From Cordylochernes scorpioides (Eukaryota; Arthropoda; Arachnida; Pseudoscorpiones; Chernetidae): a DNA stretch of 64,000 bases. Position numbers and translations under genes: made by a program. Under the pieces are notes generated by a model. The model saw only the letters and a list, made by a program, of their open reading frames with translations, made no database searches and was not told the origin of the DNA. Each line of letters begins with the position of its first letter. The stretch's first letter is position 1. The stretch is from NCBI GenBank assembly GCA_030710605.1, contig CP092886.1, positions 51,204,390-51,268,389 of the forward strand, given 5' to 3'. Shown piece by piece: positions 22,667 through 32,304 of the stretch.

Positions 22667-23054
22667 TCTATATATATAAAAATGAATGTATGTGTGTGTG
22701 TGTCTGTTTGTCCTTTATGCCTGACCAAACTACTCATTGGAACGCCATGAAACTTTGGGAAGTTATTTAGTATAGTACTGGGAAGGTTTCTAGCAAATAA
22801 AATTTTTGAAATAACTTTTCGCTTTAAAATAATAAAGATAAATATTCTAATTTATCTGTTATAATTCAACAATCTGCTCTAAATATTATCATGATGATAC
22901 GATGATTTTGTAATGTAGAAAATTAGGAAAGACAAAATTCAGGATGACACGGCAATTCATTTGAGACAAGAATAATGATACAATTCCAAGGCAAGATACT
23001 TTTCCTTTAACTTCCAATTACCGAGGGAACCAATTAATATTGATTTTATTCAAC

Positions 23055-23699
23055 TTATATCAATTAAGAAGGATCAGAAGATGAGTTTCTTTTATTGTAT
23101 GAATGCTACGAGCTTTCGGGCAAAAGCCCTTCGACAGGCAAAAATATAACTATACTAAGAATGATAACGATTTATTATGTCTCGTGCCAACAGTGTCCTG
23201 CCACCTATGTGGGAGAGACCGGTAGAACCATCGCCATCAGAATGTCCGAACACACACGCAACATCACCAACCGAGATACCCGTTCCCTTATTTTCCAACA
23301 CATTGCATCTTCTGGCCATTCCTTTGACACTGCTAACCCAACCATTCACTACAAAAATATCTCCAACCTACACCAGAGATTGGTTCTGGAATCCATAGTT
23401 TCATCCAAGCTACACAGCATAAATAGAAAAATTGACATCCCCGCAGCCTACACAAACTACATTTAAACCTCCCACATGTTTATTCAATAGCCCAAACCAC
23501 GCGCCGTCTCGTGGTTTCAGACTGCAGATTTAATATTTACTTTTCTCAAAAAACGGTCTTCTGTTAAGATTAACATATATAAATCGTTATCTTTCTTAGT
23601 ATAGTTATATTTTTGCCTGTCGAAGGGCTTTTGCCCGAAAGCTCGTAGCATTCATACAATAAAAGAAACTCATCTTCTGATCCTTCTTAATTGATATAA
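23055..23699. repeat. 122-bp inverted repeats around GIY-YIG ORF
   Basis: The arm 23055-23176 recurs inverted at about 23578-23699 with very few changes. The inner part of each arm contains the pair gaagggc...gcccgaaagctcg, the same stem arrangement (complement gctttcgagc...gctcttcaacgg) as in the foldback at 28142-28404. Confidence 0.85.
23095..23466 (+). CDS. GIY-YIG endonuclease domain of a Penelope-like element
   Basis: The domain proper starts near 23166. YYVSCQQCPATYVGETGR holds the Y-Y...Y-V-G core preceded by a CxxC pair. RMSEHTRNI supplies the catalytic arginine region and SSGHSFD a histidine. A CxxC in front of a GIY-YIG, with RxxEH and GHxF downstream, is the layout of the endonuclease at the C-terminus of Penelope-like retroelements. 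The reverse transcriptase that should precede it is absent; the first 23 codons are read from the inverted repeat. The frame is open for 123 codons and ends at a stop before the second repeat. Confidence 0.75.
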   Translation: MYECYELSGKSPSTGKNITILRMITIYYVSCQQCPATYVGETGRTIAIRMSEHTRNITNRDTRSLIFQHIASSGHSFDTANPTIHYKNISNLHQRLVLESIVSSKLHSINRKIDIPAAYTNYI

Positions 23700-23841
23700 C
23701 TTACTAGAATAGTCTTTACCTTTATTCAACTTATCGAGTATTTTTCAAGGGACCGGGAAAAAAATGTTCACTTTATCGAGAGATTCGTTAGACAAACCTT
23801 TACTCGGGTAAAACCCGGGCGAAGCCGGGTACGTCCGCTAG

Positions 23842-25724
23842 TATGTAATAAATTAGCAGAACAATGTTTGCCTTCTTCACGAATTATCCGTGATTATGTC
23901 AATCCTTCGGATTCTCTCTCATCTTTCATTTCTGATTCTTCCAGCCACTACACTATCATGTAGCAATAATGGTTTATGTGTCCTGATTGGTTTCTACCAT
24001 AATATTATGAACCTGGAGTTGTGGATCGTTCTTTATCGCCACCTCAACATTCTGAACTATTGTAATGAGTCAAGATGCATTGTTTTAATATATTTAACTC
24101 GATTCTTTTCTCACATAATTTTTTTTCTTGTCTTAGCTCCGATGATTGGGAGTACGTAGCTGATCAAAAGTTAACCCTCCCAGAGGTTTCGCTCCTTTAA
24201 GCCACCATGCTGCTCTAATATAAAATTAAGGTATTCGACGTAAACATCCTGCAATAGAGAGGACTTCTTGGTTAGCGTATTTAAGATAATTATGGGTATA
24301 TATCCTTAGAAATAATATTTATAAATACCTGCATTAAGAGATACTTTAACGCAAATATGCCACGAAACGCCGAAAAAGCGCGCCATCTATATTTAGAAAA
24401 CGAAACTATTTCCAAGCGATGCATATTATTTATTGTCCTTCTTCTCATCTAATGAACCTGGATAAATTTTAGTACTACGAAACATAATAACGGTATACCA
24501 ACATTTGAAAATTATCCCGCCTGTGTTTCTTTTGAACGAAAAATCGAAATTTATTTTAAGGAGAAATAACGATTATTTCTAACCTTAGGGATGAAGTATG
24601 AAAGGATGAATTGTGAAGAGTAAGGATAAACGGAAAAATAAAATGTCCAGGGATGGGAATAATTTTTAAATGTTGTTTTAAAATCATAAGCCGCATTATA
24701 TTGAATTATAAAATAAATGTATAATATATACGAAGAGATATTAATATTTCCCTCCTCTATATACAACATTTAGAATAATATAGCCAATTCATATTGAGCT
24801 TACCTTCTGCATTGTGTGTGAATAATAAAGAACTAGTTATGTTGGGGAATCTCCACAAATTTGAGAAATTCAACACAAAAACACTGTGCTTATTAATTTA
24901 TTCGTTAGCCAAGCCTGAGCGTGGAAAGAATTTCGTTTTAAATTTCGAGTTTTTCTCTCTGAATAATAAATAACTTCACGACTAGCTTTGAAAACTGTTG
25001 TTTTTAATAGAGATATTCACAATTATCTGTCAAATTTTGAACGTTTTAATTCTTAATAAAGGCGCAGATTACAAAAATGAAAAAAGTCTGGCGTATCAAA
25101 TAACGCCCATATTAGTTGCAGTTTTCTTCTGCTCCGAGTTAATTAGTCAAATATAACGAGAACAGAGAGATCTAAAGATGACATTTCACTCAATTAAAAA
25201 AACTGAATTTTTTTTTCAAACGAGGAGTGATCATTTGATGTAAATTACTTCTTAGCTTAATGTTTTGATAACTAGACTGGCTTGTTTGAGAACACACACA
25301 TATATAAATTGTTAAAAATTAGAAAAAGTTGTTATTACTGCTTGAGAATCATTAAACAAATTTATGAACAAAAAAAAAACATTTTTTTGTTAATATGTCA
25401 GTTTAGCAAGCTAAAACTGAACACTTAAATTATCATTTATTATATATGTATATATTATATATAATATTTTACATTAATAAAGCTGAATAGATTGTTGTAA
25501 ATATAAGTTTGAAGCTATTTAACACTGCACTTATTTGTTTTCAAGTAAAAGAAGCTTCCTATTGTCTTTAAATCGATGATAATTATGCGGAAGCACTGGC
25601 TTATCAGTGGAGAACCTTTCCAGCAGTTTTGCCAATTTAAATAACCATCTAATATTGTATTTTGTTATATATATATGTGTGAAAAGTAAAAATAATTTTT
25701 AAAAAGATTTTGTTATTAAAATCA
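23842..25724. other. No gene seen
   Basis: AT-rich. It contains a reversed core of the ctgatgag foldback family at 24165-24205 (ccctcccagaggtttcgctcc) and an isolated GCGCCATCT at 24380-24388. The frame 23890-24159 is hydrophobic and unrecognised. Confidence 0.5.
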
Positions 25725-25916
25725 AAAAAGGCATATCCTGACCATGTTCACATAAACTTTTAGATGGCGCTCTGGCTTTGATAAATCAAGAAAACGGGTT
25801 GGCCAAATATCAGGGAAAAGGATAAATCAACGTTTAGTTGATTTCTCTTCCAATAGATGGCGCTCTGCCATCTTAAAGTTCATGTAAACGTGGTCAGGAT
25901 ATGCCTTTTTGATTTT
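25725..25916. repeat. Ribozyme-family foldback lacking the ribozyme
   Basis: The two halves face each other: ggcatatcctgaccatgttc at the left and its complement ending ggtcaggatatgcc at the right, around tgataaatcaagaaaacggg. Both carry AGATGGCGC (25762-25770 and 25855-25863), in the same orientation. The hammerhead centre is gone. Confidence 0.8.
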
Positions 25917-25922
25917 AATATA

Positions 25923-27435
25923 CACTGGTCCGCAAAATTAAAGGAACAACACATGTTTAAGAAAAAGAAAAGTTATATTAAGGGATATATATCAGGTTTT
26001 GGTATATTCAAAAGCTTCCATGAATTAAGAGAGTATGTAAAACAGAAAAACAAATAAAGTTGTTCCCAATATGCAAAATACCACCGTCTACGTTGACTCC
26101 GCCTCCAGCACGTGCCTGAGTCTTTTCAAAGCGTCCTAATTTTACGATCCACTAGATTTTTATTGAACCTTTTTGTTTTTTAAAGTTTTCATGGCTTATA
26201 GGCAACATTTATCACAAGAAAAAAAAGGCAAACTATTGGAAGGATGGAAGCAGGCCAATCACAGGCAGAAGTAGCAAGATGGTTTGGAGTGACAAGAAAC
26301 GTTGTCTCAAGGCTTTGGAAAAAATTTCAAACGACAGCTAATGCTGCCAGAACACCCGGACAAGGACGGCCAAGGGTCACAACGTTAAATCAAGACCGTT
26401 ATTTGAGTCTCCTTGTGCGTCGCAATAGAAGAATAACAGCATCGCAACTACGAAGTGACCTCAATGCAGCTACAGGAGTCTTAGTATCAACTGATACAAT
26501 ACGCAGAAGGCTTCACAAGAAGGACCTCTATGCTCGACGACCCATAATTTGTGTGCCATTGACACCACCTCAAAAGAGAGCAAGGAAACTTTGGTGCAGA
26601 TAACATGTCGCCTGGAATCCAGATGAATGGAGGTGTGTAATGTTCACTGATGAGTCCATATTCTCTCTAAACAGCGATTCTCGTCTTGTCTTTGTCTGGA
26701 GAGAAGTAGGAACCAGAAATAATCCCCGGAATATGGTTGAAAGGGATCCCTACAGAAGCTAAGGTTTTATGGTCTGGGCTGGAATCTTCTTGGGCGGTCG
26801 CACAGCACTCCATATTTTTCGGCAAGGAACCCTGACTGGACAGAGGTATCGGGACGAGATCTTGGCAGCATATGTGATGCCTCAAGCATTGGAAATGGGA
26901 GAAAACTTTCTTCTCTAAAGGATGATAATGCCCGTCCACATAGGGCTGGTGTGGTCGACACTTTTCTCCAAAACCATGCAATTGCTCGGATGAATTGGCC
27001 AGCTCTATCCTCAGACCTAAATCCCATTGATCATGTATAGGACAACCTAGGACGGCGGATCTCATCCCTATAACCCCATCATAGAAACACTCATGAGCTA
27101 GAAACAGCCTTAACACAAGAGTGGGCGTTGATTCCACAGGAGCTGATAAACTCCCTAATTCTTAGTATGGGTCACCGATGTAGAGCCTGTCTATCAGTTA
27201 AAGGCGATCACACCCCATATTAACAACAATATCCAAGATATTTATGCACTGACTGCAACAAGATCATAACTTGACCGGGTAATTTGCATAAAATACGTGT
27301 TAGAAATCTTTGATTTTGGGTATTCTAATCAATAATGGAATAATAAATTTGTGTATAAAATTTAATTGATAAATGTTCAATAAAATTTGAGATAAATGAA
27401 AAAATATGTTGTTCCTTTAATTTTGCGGACCAGTG
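25923..27435 (+). mobile_element. Tc1-family transposon, 1.5 kb
   Basis: The terminal repeats are CACTGGTCCGCAAAATTAAA at 25923 and its reverse complement ending at 27435, each next to TA. One decayed transposase gene lies inside. The length and the terminal sequence fit a standard Tc1 element, complete at its ends. Confidence 0.9.
26191..27215 (+). pseudogene. Tc1 transposase, broken
   Basis: It starts MAYRQHLSQEKKGK at 26191, then shifts frame near 26240. The next frame has QAEVARWFGVTRNVVSRLW (helix-turn-helix) and GQGRPRVT (GRPR-type AT-hook) before a stop at 26602. MFTDESIFSL has the first catalytic D. In another frame are DDNARPHRAG (second D) and LSSDLNPIDH, where the usual terminal E of the DD34E triad reads D. 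There are at least two frameshifts and several stops. The spacing of 34 residues between the last two catalytic positions is my count. Confidence 0.9.
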
Positions 27436-27459
27436 TATATATATATATTCTGATATGTA

Positions 27460-27650
27460 TATGGTACTGGGACGTTGCATTCTACCGTTGTTACCCCAAT
27501 CTTGCCAACATCGTCTAATAACCTCATCACTTCGACACAGATGTCGCGCGATAAGTCGATTCTATTAAGCAGACTTTTGCAATCTGATAGCACGACCTCT
27601 TTCAAACTCTGACATATGTTCGTGAAGAGAACGAATCTTTCGAAGAGTCA
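27460..27650 (-). pseudogene. Tc1-like transposase N-terminal relic
   Basis: Minus-strand codons read SLHEHMSEFERGRAIRLQK, then after a frameshift CRSDEVIRRCWQDWGNNGRM, the usual N-terminal helix-turn-helix of another Tc1-type transposase. The rest of that element is absent; its 3' side abuts the complete Tc1 element. Confidence 0.75.
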
Positions 27651-28141
27651 TTGATACAGTAGAAATAGGCTTACTGTAAAAAAATAAACGAAAATTAAAA
27701 AAATCAACTCGTGCCACGCCGAATATTGAGTCTAGAATGCTCGTGCTGGATGCACAGTTCAGATGCCATGAAGCTTTTGCCTTGCATAAATCGGCCACCA
27801 AATTTCAATTATTTACGTGTTTGCTCGTAACTTCTTTATATACATATTTTCATATAAATCGGACATCTTGGTGCGTCGATTTATTTTGTTATAGAATATA
27901 AATATATTGTAAATCGTTTTTTTGATTTTTAAAATTAGGTATTGTTTTAATCCTCTCTAAATATATATTTCTGTACAACTCTGTGAAATCGGCTGCCAAA
28001 TAGCGCCGCTTTAAAAAATATAAAAAAATCATTGTGGTTCTTTTAGACTGACACAAAACTGTTTGTAATTATGTAAATTGGTAAGCAATGATTTTATTTT
28101 TATCTTCACACCTCGAGTCAGGTATTTCTTTATTAAATCAT
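27651..28141. other. No gene seen
   Basis: AT-rich, no supported feature. Confidence 0.5.
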
Positions 28142-28404
28142 ATTATTTGAAAAATTAAAAATTAAAACAGGTAAATAGTTTCTTTTTATTTATATTGCAA
28201 GCTTTCGAGCAATTATACTGCTCTTCAACGGGCGGATATTCTTTGTACAAACTCTAAATAAAATATATACACTGTAAAATTGAAAACTTTTTGTTATTAG
28301 CATGTGCTCTCCGCCCGTTGAAGAGCAGTATAATTGCTCGAAAGCTTGCAATATAAATAAAAAGAAACTATTTACCTGTTTTAATTTTTAATTTTTCAAA
28401 TAAT
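28142..28404. repeat. Foldback, 94-bp arms
   Basis: Arms 28142-28235 and 28311-28404 are reverse complements. The inner part is gctttcgagcaattatactg followed by ctcttcaacgggcgg. It has the same stem logic as the Penelope-associated repeats at 23055-23699. Confidence 0.85.
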
Positions 28405-28631
28405 TCTGGGTAACTTTTGCTCACATAAATCATATTATCTTCAAAAATATACTTGAAGTAATATATTTTGAGAATCTTCTCATGGGTTATTATGGATTAT
28501 TATGCATCTTTTGACCAGACACAACACCAGCCTTTACACAGGCCTTGTTTATTACCTCAGTTCTGAAAGCGAAGTTGATCATTAATATGTCCAAAGGTTC
28601 CTCCCGCAATTTTGAATTATATATATATATA

Positions 28632-29064
28632 TGTGAAAAAATAGTACAAATGTAATATTGTACTGGGGTAAGGTGCATAAATTAAGAAAAAGGCATCTAC
28701 TTATCGTGCAACTGAAAGTTGCTGATGGCTTGCGCCATCTATCGGAATAAATATCAACTATTCTCGTTGATTTTTAATTATTCCAGAATTGGCCAAATAC
28801 CCATTCTTTATTAATCAAGAAAAGCTAACCACGGACGCGTTTCGGGCTGTTGGCCCTCATCAGCGTGGTGCAAGCTGTATCTCAACGACCAAAAAATTGG
28901 TCATTAAGGCATCCTAAAAAATCATAAAACGGGTAGTTAAGGTCAGAATTGCGTTAGAACGCTACAAAATGTGAAAAAATAGTACAAATGTAATATTGTA
29001 CTGGGATAAGGTGCATAAATTAAGAAAAAAACTTTCAGTTGCACGATAAGTAGATGCCTTTTTC

Positions 29065-29070
<6 letters not shown>
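28632..29070 (-). repeat. Retrozyme-like repeat with direct-repeat ends
   Basis: A 54-bp block (tgtgaaaaaatagtacaaat onward) starts at 28632 and again at 28970, a 338-bp step, so the copy is just over one tandem unit. Inside lie AGATGGCGC (minus, 28732-28740), the tatcaagaa hairpin segment and an intact hammerhead on minus. After the second block comes an inverted copy of the ctttcagttgcacgataag arm. Confidence 0.85.
28824..28876 (-). ncRNA. Type I hammerhead ribozyme, intact
   Basis: Read on minus, stem I has two parts: AGCT with AGCT, an internal loop, then ACCACG with CGTGGT. The core CTGATGA is followed by stem II GGGC/GCCC with a CAACA loop, then GAAA. A tiny stem III (AC with GT, two-base loop) leads to the GTC cleavage triplet directly before CGTGG. 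Every conserved hammerhead core base is present. The short stem III and the loop in stem I match what is known for hammerheads of Penelope elements and metazoan retrozymes. Self-cleavage is inferred, not shown. Confidence 0.88.
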
Positions 29071-29100
<30 letters not shown>

Positions 29101-29228
29101 TATCCTGACCGCGCACATAAGCTTTTTAGAAGAAAGAGCGCTATCTAATGGAAAATAAATAAATTAAACGTTGATTTAACCTGTTACCTGATATTTGGCC
29201 AACCCATTTTCTTGATAAATCAAGAAAA

Positions 29229-29280
29229 GCCAACCACGAATGCGTTTCGGGCTCTTGGCCCCCTTCAGTATGGTTCAGGC
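29229..29280 (-). ncRNA. Hammerhead-like core, decayed
   Basis: GAAAC, stem II (GGGC with GCCC) and CGTGGTT are present, but the catalytic box reads CTGAAGG, so a core A is lost and stem I is only partial. Confidence 0.5.
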
Positions 29281-29407
29281 TGTACCACTACGACCCAAAT
29301 ATTTTGGTCACAGAGGCTTATTGAGAAATAAAGAAATGTGTATTTAAAGGGTATTAAAGGCAAACTCTCGTAAATACGCTGAACATGTGGGTAAATGTAG
29401 AGGTACA

Positions 29408-29452
29408 GCTTGCACCACGCTGACGAGGGCCAACTCCCCGAAACGCGTTCAA
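29408..29452 (+). ncRNA. Hammerhead-like core, stem I broken
   Basis: CTGACGA, stem II (GGG with CCC) and GAAACGCGTT are intact. The base-pairing partner of ACCACG has become aaagtt, so stem I cannot close. Confidence 0.5.
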
Positions 29453-29610
29453 AGTTCAATTTTTTTTTTAATCAAGAAATGGGGTTGGCCAAATATCAGG
29501 GAACAGGTTAAATCATTGTTTAGCCGATTTTTGTTCCACTAGATGGCGCTCAGCCATCTAAAAGGCTCATGTGAAAGGTATGGATATACCTATATAGCTT
29601 TTAATATCGA

Positions 29611-30150
29611 TACCTGACCTTTTTATATGCCTTTTATATAGTAAAGTAGTATATATATGAAAATAGCTTAAACTATATTTATTTATATAAAAATGCTTAT
29701 GCATTAGATCACTAGTTTCATTATTTTTGAAAAGATAAAACTAGAGAAAAAGGTACAATTTAAATATCTGTCACAATAATTTGTTTTTTTCTTGCACATA
29801 TTTTTCTATTTTCATTCATTTAAAGGCATGTACATTAGTTATAAGTATTATCTTTTAACTCACACATTTGTTGAACTTCTTTTTTATCGCATAAACCTAA
29901 TTCAATTTAAATATTCTCTTTTCTTTATGGAAAGTTGTCAGTTTCTTTGTAAACAAATTAGTTAGTAAATGGATTCTATTTTTAGGATTCTTTAAATAAA
30001 AAGACGAATAATTGTTAATTTTGGCAAATTTAGTAGTAGTATAAATGAAGAAAATTTATCGAAAAGTGACATATTTGTCATCAACTCTAAATTTAAGTGG
30101 AATGGATACTCTATATAAAATTAATAGAGAAAACCCATTAGAGGGGTTAA
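29611..30150. other. No gene seen
   Basis: AT-rich, no supported feature. Confidence 0.5.
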
Positions 30151-30161
30151 GAGATACTGTT

Positions 30162-30520
30162 TATGTTTTTGTTGTCGTGTCCAACGAAGAGCCTCATATC
30201 TCTCCATAAATCTCTATCACAGCAGCAGCAGCAATGTCCACCATCTTGGGTGTGTAAAGCTGCTGCTCTGGGTCCATGTCAATTTTCTGCAAAGCTGCGG
30301 CCATTGCTGGGCATGAGAATATGTGAGTAGGTGTTAGTTGCACACCAGGACAGTTGTTACATGTCCTATAGGTTCTTGTGCCATCTGGATGTATTGTCAT
30401 TACTTTGTAGTGTTTTGTTCTGTGTCTTGTTATGGTGTTTGTAATTATTCTCTCAGAGTTTATTTCGCATATTTGATCTTTTTTGTTTAATTATCTTGTA
30501 TTTTTCCGAAGAATCAGCGT
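30162..30520 (-). mobile_element. LINE 3' tail with 11-bp target duplication
   Basis: GAGATACTGTT at 30151-30161 and 30521-30531 flanks the copy. It codes the last 68 codons of ORF2 (30194-30400), including CNNCPGVQLTPTHIFSCP, a C-x2-C...H...C zinc-like end. It is the same family as the LINE tails at 33140 and 46324. Strong 5' truncation on insertion is usual for LINEs. Confidence 0.9.
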
Positions 30521-30809
30521 GAGATACTGTTGAATAATTAATAGATAGAAATATATTTGATACACACACAGCCTTGAAAGAATTAGCGAGAGCAAGACTT
30601 TCTTATGCCGATTCGCACGATATGAAAGAGGTCCAATAACTAAATACAACAAACTCACAACGATGATTTTATATTAAATCCAGCCTTCGTGATTTTGACG
30701 GAAGGGACGATATTTATTTTTAAAGAACAATAACCCTTCTCCCCCGCAAGAAAAAATTACATATATATATATATTTGAAAATAGAGTAATCCATAAATAA
30801 ATCTTTAAT

Positions 30810-30876
30810 TTAAAAGGCATATATTGGATCAAAATATCATTTATTTTGATCCAATATATGCCTTTTTAATTAAATA
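30810..30876. repeat. Short foldback, about 26-bp arms
   Basis: aaaaggcatatattggatca occurs on both sides as reverse complement. The outer ggcatatattg resembles the ends of the 59096-59292 element, so it may be an internally deleted copy. Confidence 0.75.
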
Positions 30877-30934
30877 TATATATATATCTATGTAAAAACA
30901 GAATAGAAAAAATGAAAAGGTAAGGTGTTGATAT

Positions 30935-31197
30935 AAAAATAGAAAAGGTATAACCTGACCAGGAGCACAAATGCTTTTCAGAAGGCAGGGCGCCATCTGG
31001 TGGAACAGAAATCAACTTAACATTGATTTAACCTGTTCCCTGATATTTGGCCAACCTAATTTCGCAATATTTATCAAGAAATTGTTTTGGCCAAATATCA
31101 GGGAACAAGCTAAATCAATGTTTAGTTGATTTCTGTTCAACCAGATGGCGCTCTGCCTTCTGAAAAGCACATGTGCTCCTGGTCAGGATATACCTAT
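30935..31197. repeat. Ribozyme-family foldback lacking the ribozyme
   Basis: The arms face each other around gcaatatttatcaagaaattg. The left arm carries CCACCAGATGGCGC on minus (30990-31003), a full CTCF consensus, and the right arm a one-mismatch copy (31138-31151). In this element the two CTCF-like motifs point away from each other. Confidence 0.85.
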
Positions 31198-31239
31198 TTA
31201 TTTTGAATATATATCTATAAGGGCGATTTCACGCCCTTC

Positions 31240-31505
31240 CGACCTAAATACTTGTTTCATGGTTTTTCAAGATGCCCCAAATACCAGCATTTTTGGTCAT
31301 TGAGGTACAGCTTGCACCACGCTGAGGAGGGCCAACAGCCAGAAACGTGTACGTGGTCAGCTTTTCTTAATTAATCAAGAAACGGTATTTGGTCAATTCT
31401 GGAATAATTAAAAATCAACAATTCGTCGATATTTATTCCGAGAGATGGCGCAAGCCATCAGAAACTTTTAGTTGCACGATCAGAAAATGCCTTTTTTCTC
31501 ATATA
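31240..31505 (+). repeat. Retrozyme-like repeat
   Basis: It is the same family as 28632-29070: a gcatttttggtcattgaggtac lead, a hammerhead, tcttaattaatcaagaaacgg, AGATGGCGC (31443-31451), and the end tagttgcacgatcagaaaatgcctttttt. Confidence 0.8.
31309..31362 (+). ncRNA. Hammerhead ribozyme, likely functional fold
   Basis: Stem I is AGCT/AGCT and ACCACG/CGTGGT, as in the intact copy. The catalytic box is CTGAGGA, allowed because position 7 is variable. Stem II is GGGC with GCCA, losing one base pair next to the core. GAAA is followed by ACGTGTA, giving a two-pair stem III and cleavage after GTA. Confidence 0.75.
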
Positions 31506-31679
31506 TATCCATATAAATTCTTCTATTAATATAATTCCTTCTATCAATCTAAACAAAAATGTGCAATGTATTTTAACTTTTGTGTCTTTTTAAAGAGATA
31601 AATGCAAAAATAATGTAAACAAATTATGCGTATAATTTACAGGTTTTTGATAAAATGTGAAAATAAAAATATATTTATA

Positions 31680-31960
31680 CTTAATACAAATTATGTTACG
31701 ATGCACTAGCGCGCCATCTGTTATCAAATTACAAAACTATTTTAGAGGCGTAATATTATTTTTAAAATAAAACAATTTCTACTGTCCTTACTGCAATGGA
31801 AAAATTAACTGGCGAAACCGCTGGGAGGGTTCACCACTGATGAGCCAGGCCCTCCCTTTAATTTTTCCATTGCAGTAAGGACAGTAAAAATTGTTTTATT
31901 TTAAAAATAATATTACACACACACGCGCCTCTAAAATAGTTTTGTAACTTAATACAAATA
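31680..31960. repeat. Foldback, gatggcgcgct family
   Basis: Arms at about 31735-31805 and 31865-31945 are reverse complements over aataaaacaatttctactgt and ccttactgcaatgg; the right arm has a (CA)n insert near its outer end. The centre is gaaaccgctgggagggttca, ccaCTGATGAG, ccaggccctccc, with a GGGAGGG/CCCTCCC hairpin. GCGCCATCT lies at 31711-31719. Confidence 0.85.
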
Positions 31961-32304
31961 TATACGTATATATATATATATATTTCTTCTTTTTTTCTTC
32001 TTTAATATTCACACATCGCTAATAATATTTAACGTATTCTGATAGTAATTTTTATTATAATATTTTCATACACAAATTCCCCCTTCCCCACCCACCTCCT
32101 TTGTATTTATTAACATTTATTTTAAATGTAAATATTTTAACTTTAAATGTCGTTTTTTTTGTAGACAGAGGCAATTTGTTTTTTATTTTTCACACTTGAT
32201 TATTTCGTGTGTCTTCAATAGAGGTGACTTTGTATCAAATATCTTTCAAATTTATTCTCCGAATCCCGTTAAACATGCCAGAAAGTAAACTTACTTATGT
32301 TTTG
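31961..32304. other. No gene seen; (TA)n tract
   Basis: (TA)n at about 31966-31983, then AT-rich sequence up to the truncated end of the Gypsy element. Confidence 0.45.

Larger units (their letters stand above)
22667..23841 (+). mobile_element. Non-autonomous Helitron carrying PLE sequence
   Basis: The 5' end is TCTATATATATAAAAATGAA after an A (22666), followed by tgtgtgtctgtttgtcc and ggaacgccatgaaactttgg, a very common Helitron 5' signature. The 3' end has the hairpin CCCGG GCGAAG CCGGG (23813-23829) and terminal CTAG (23838-23841), then T. Its interior is a foldback with a GIY-YIG endonuclease domain, apparently captured or inserted. Confidence 0.8.
29094..29610. repeat. Ribozyme-family foldback, two arms
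   Basis: The left arm (29094-29290, minus) and right arm (29399-29610, plus) are of the 17305 family, each with a hammerhead-like centre. The right arm has the full CTCF consensus CCACTAGATGGCGC (29536-29549). The left copy is mutated (gcgctatct). Confidence 0.85.

Noticed and set aside
23095-23466. GIY-YIG frame as a homing endonuclease or UvrC/SLX1 nuclease
   Set aside because: The CxxC before the YVG motif and the RxxEH/GHxF layout fit Penelope-like elements, and there is no other host-gene context.
31813-31858. CTGATGAG plus GAAAC as a standard hammerhead
   Set aside because: The order of the boxes is reversed and no stem I can form in a monomer; kept only as a finding on an unusual motif.
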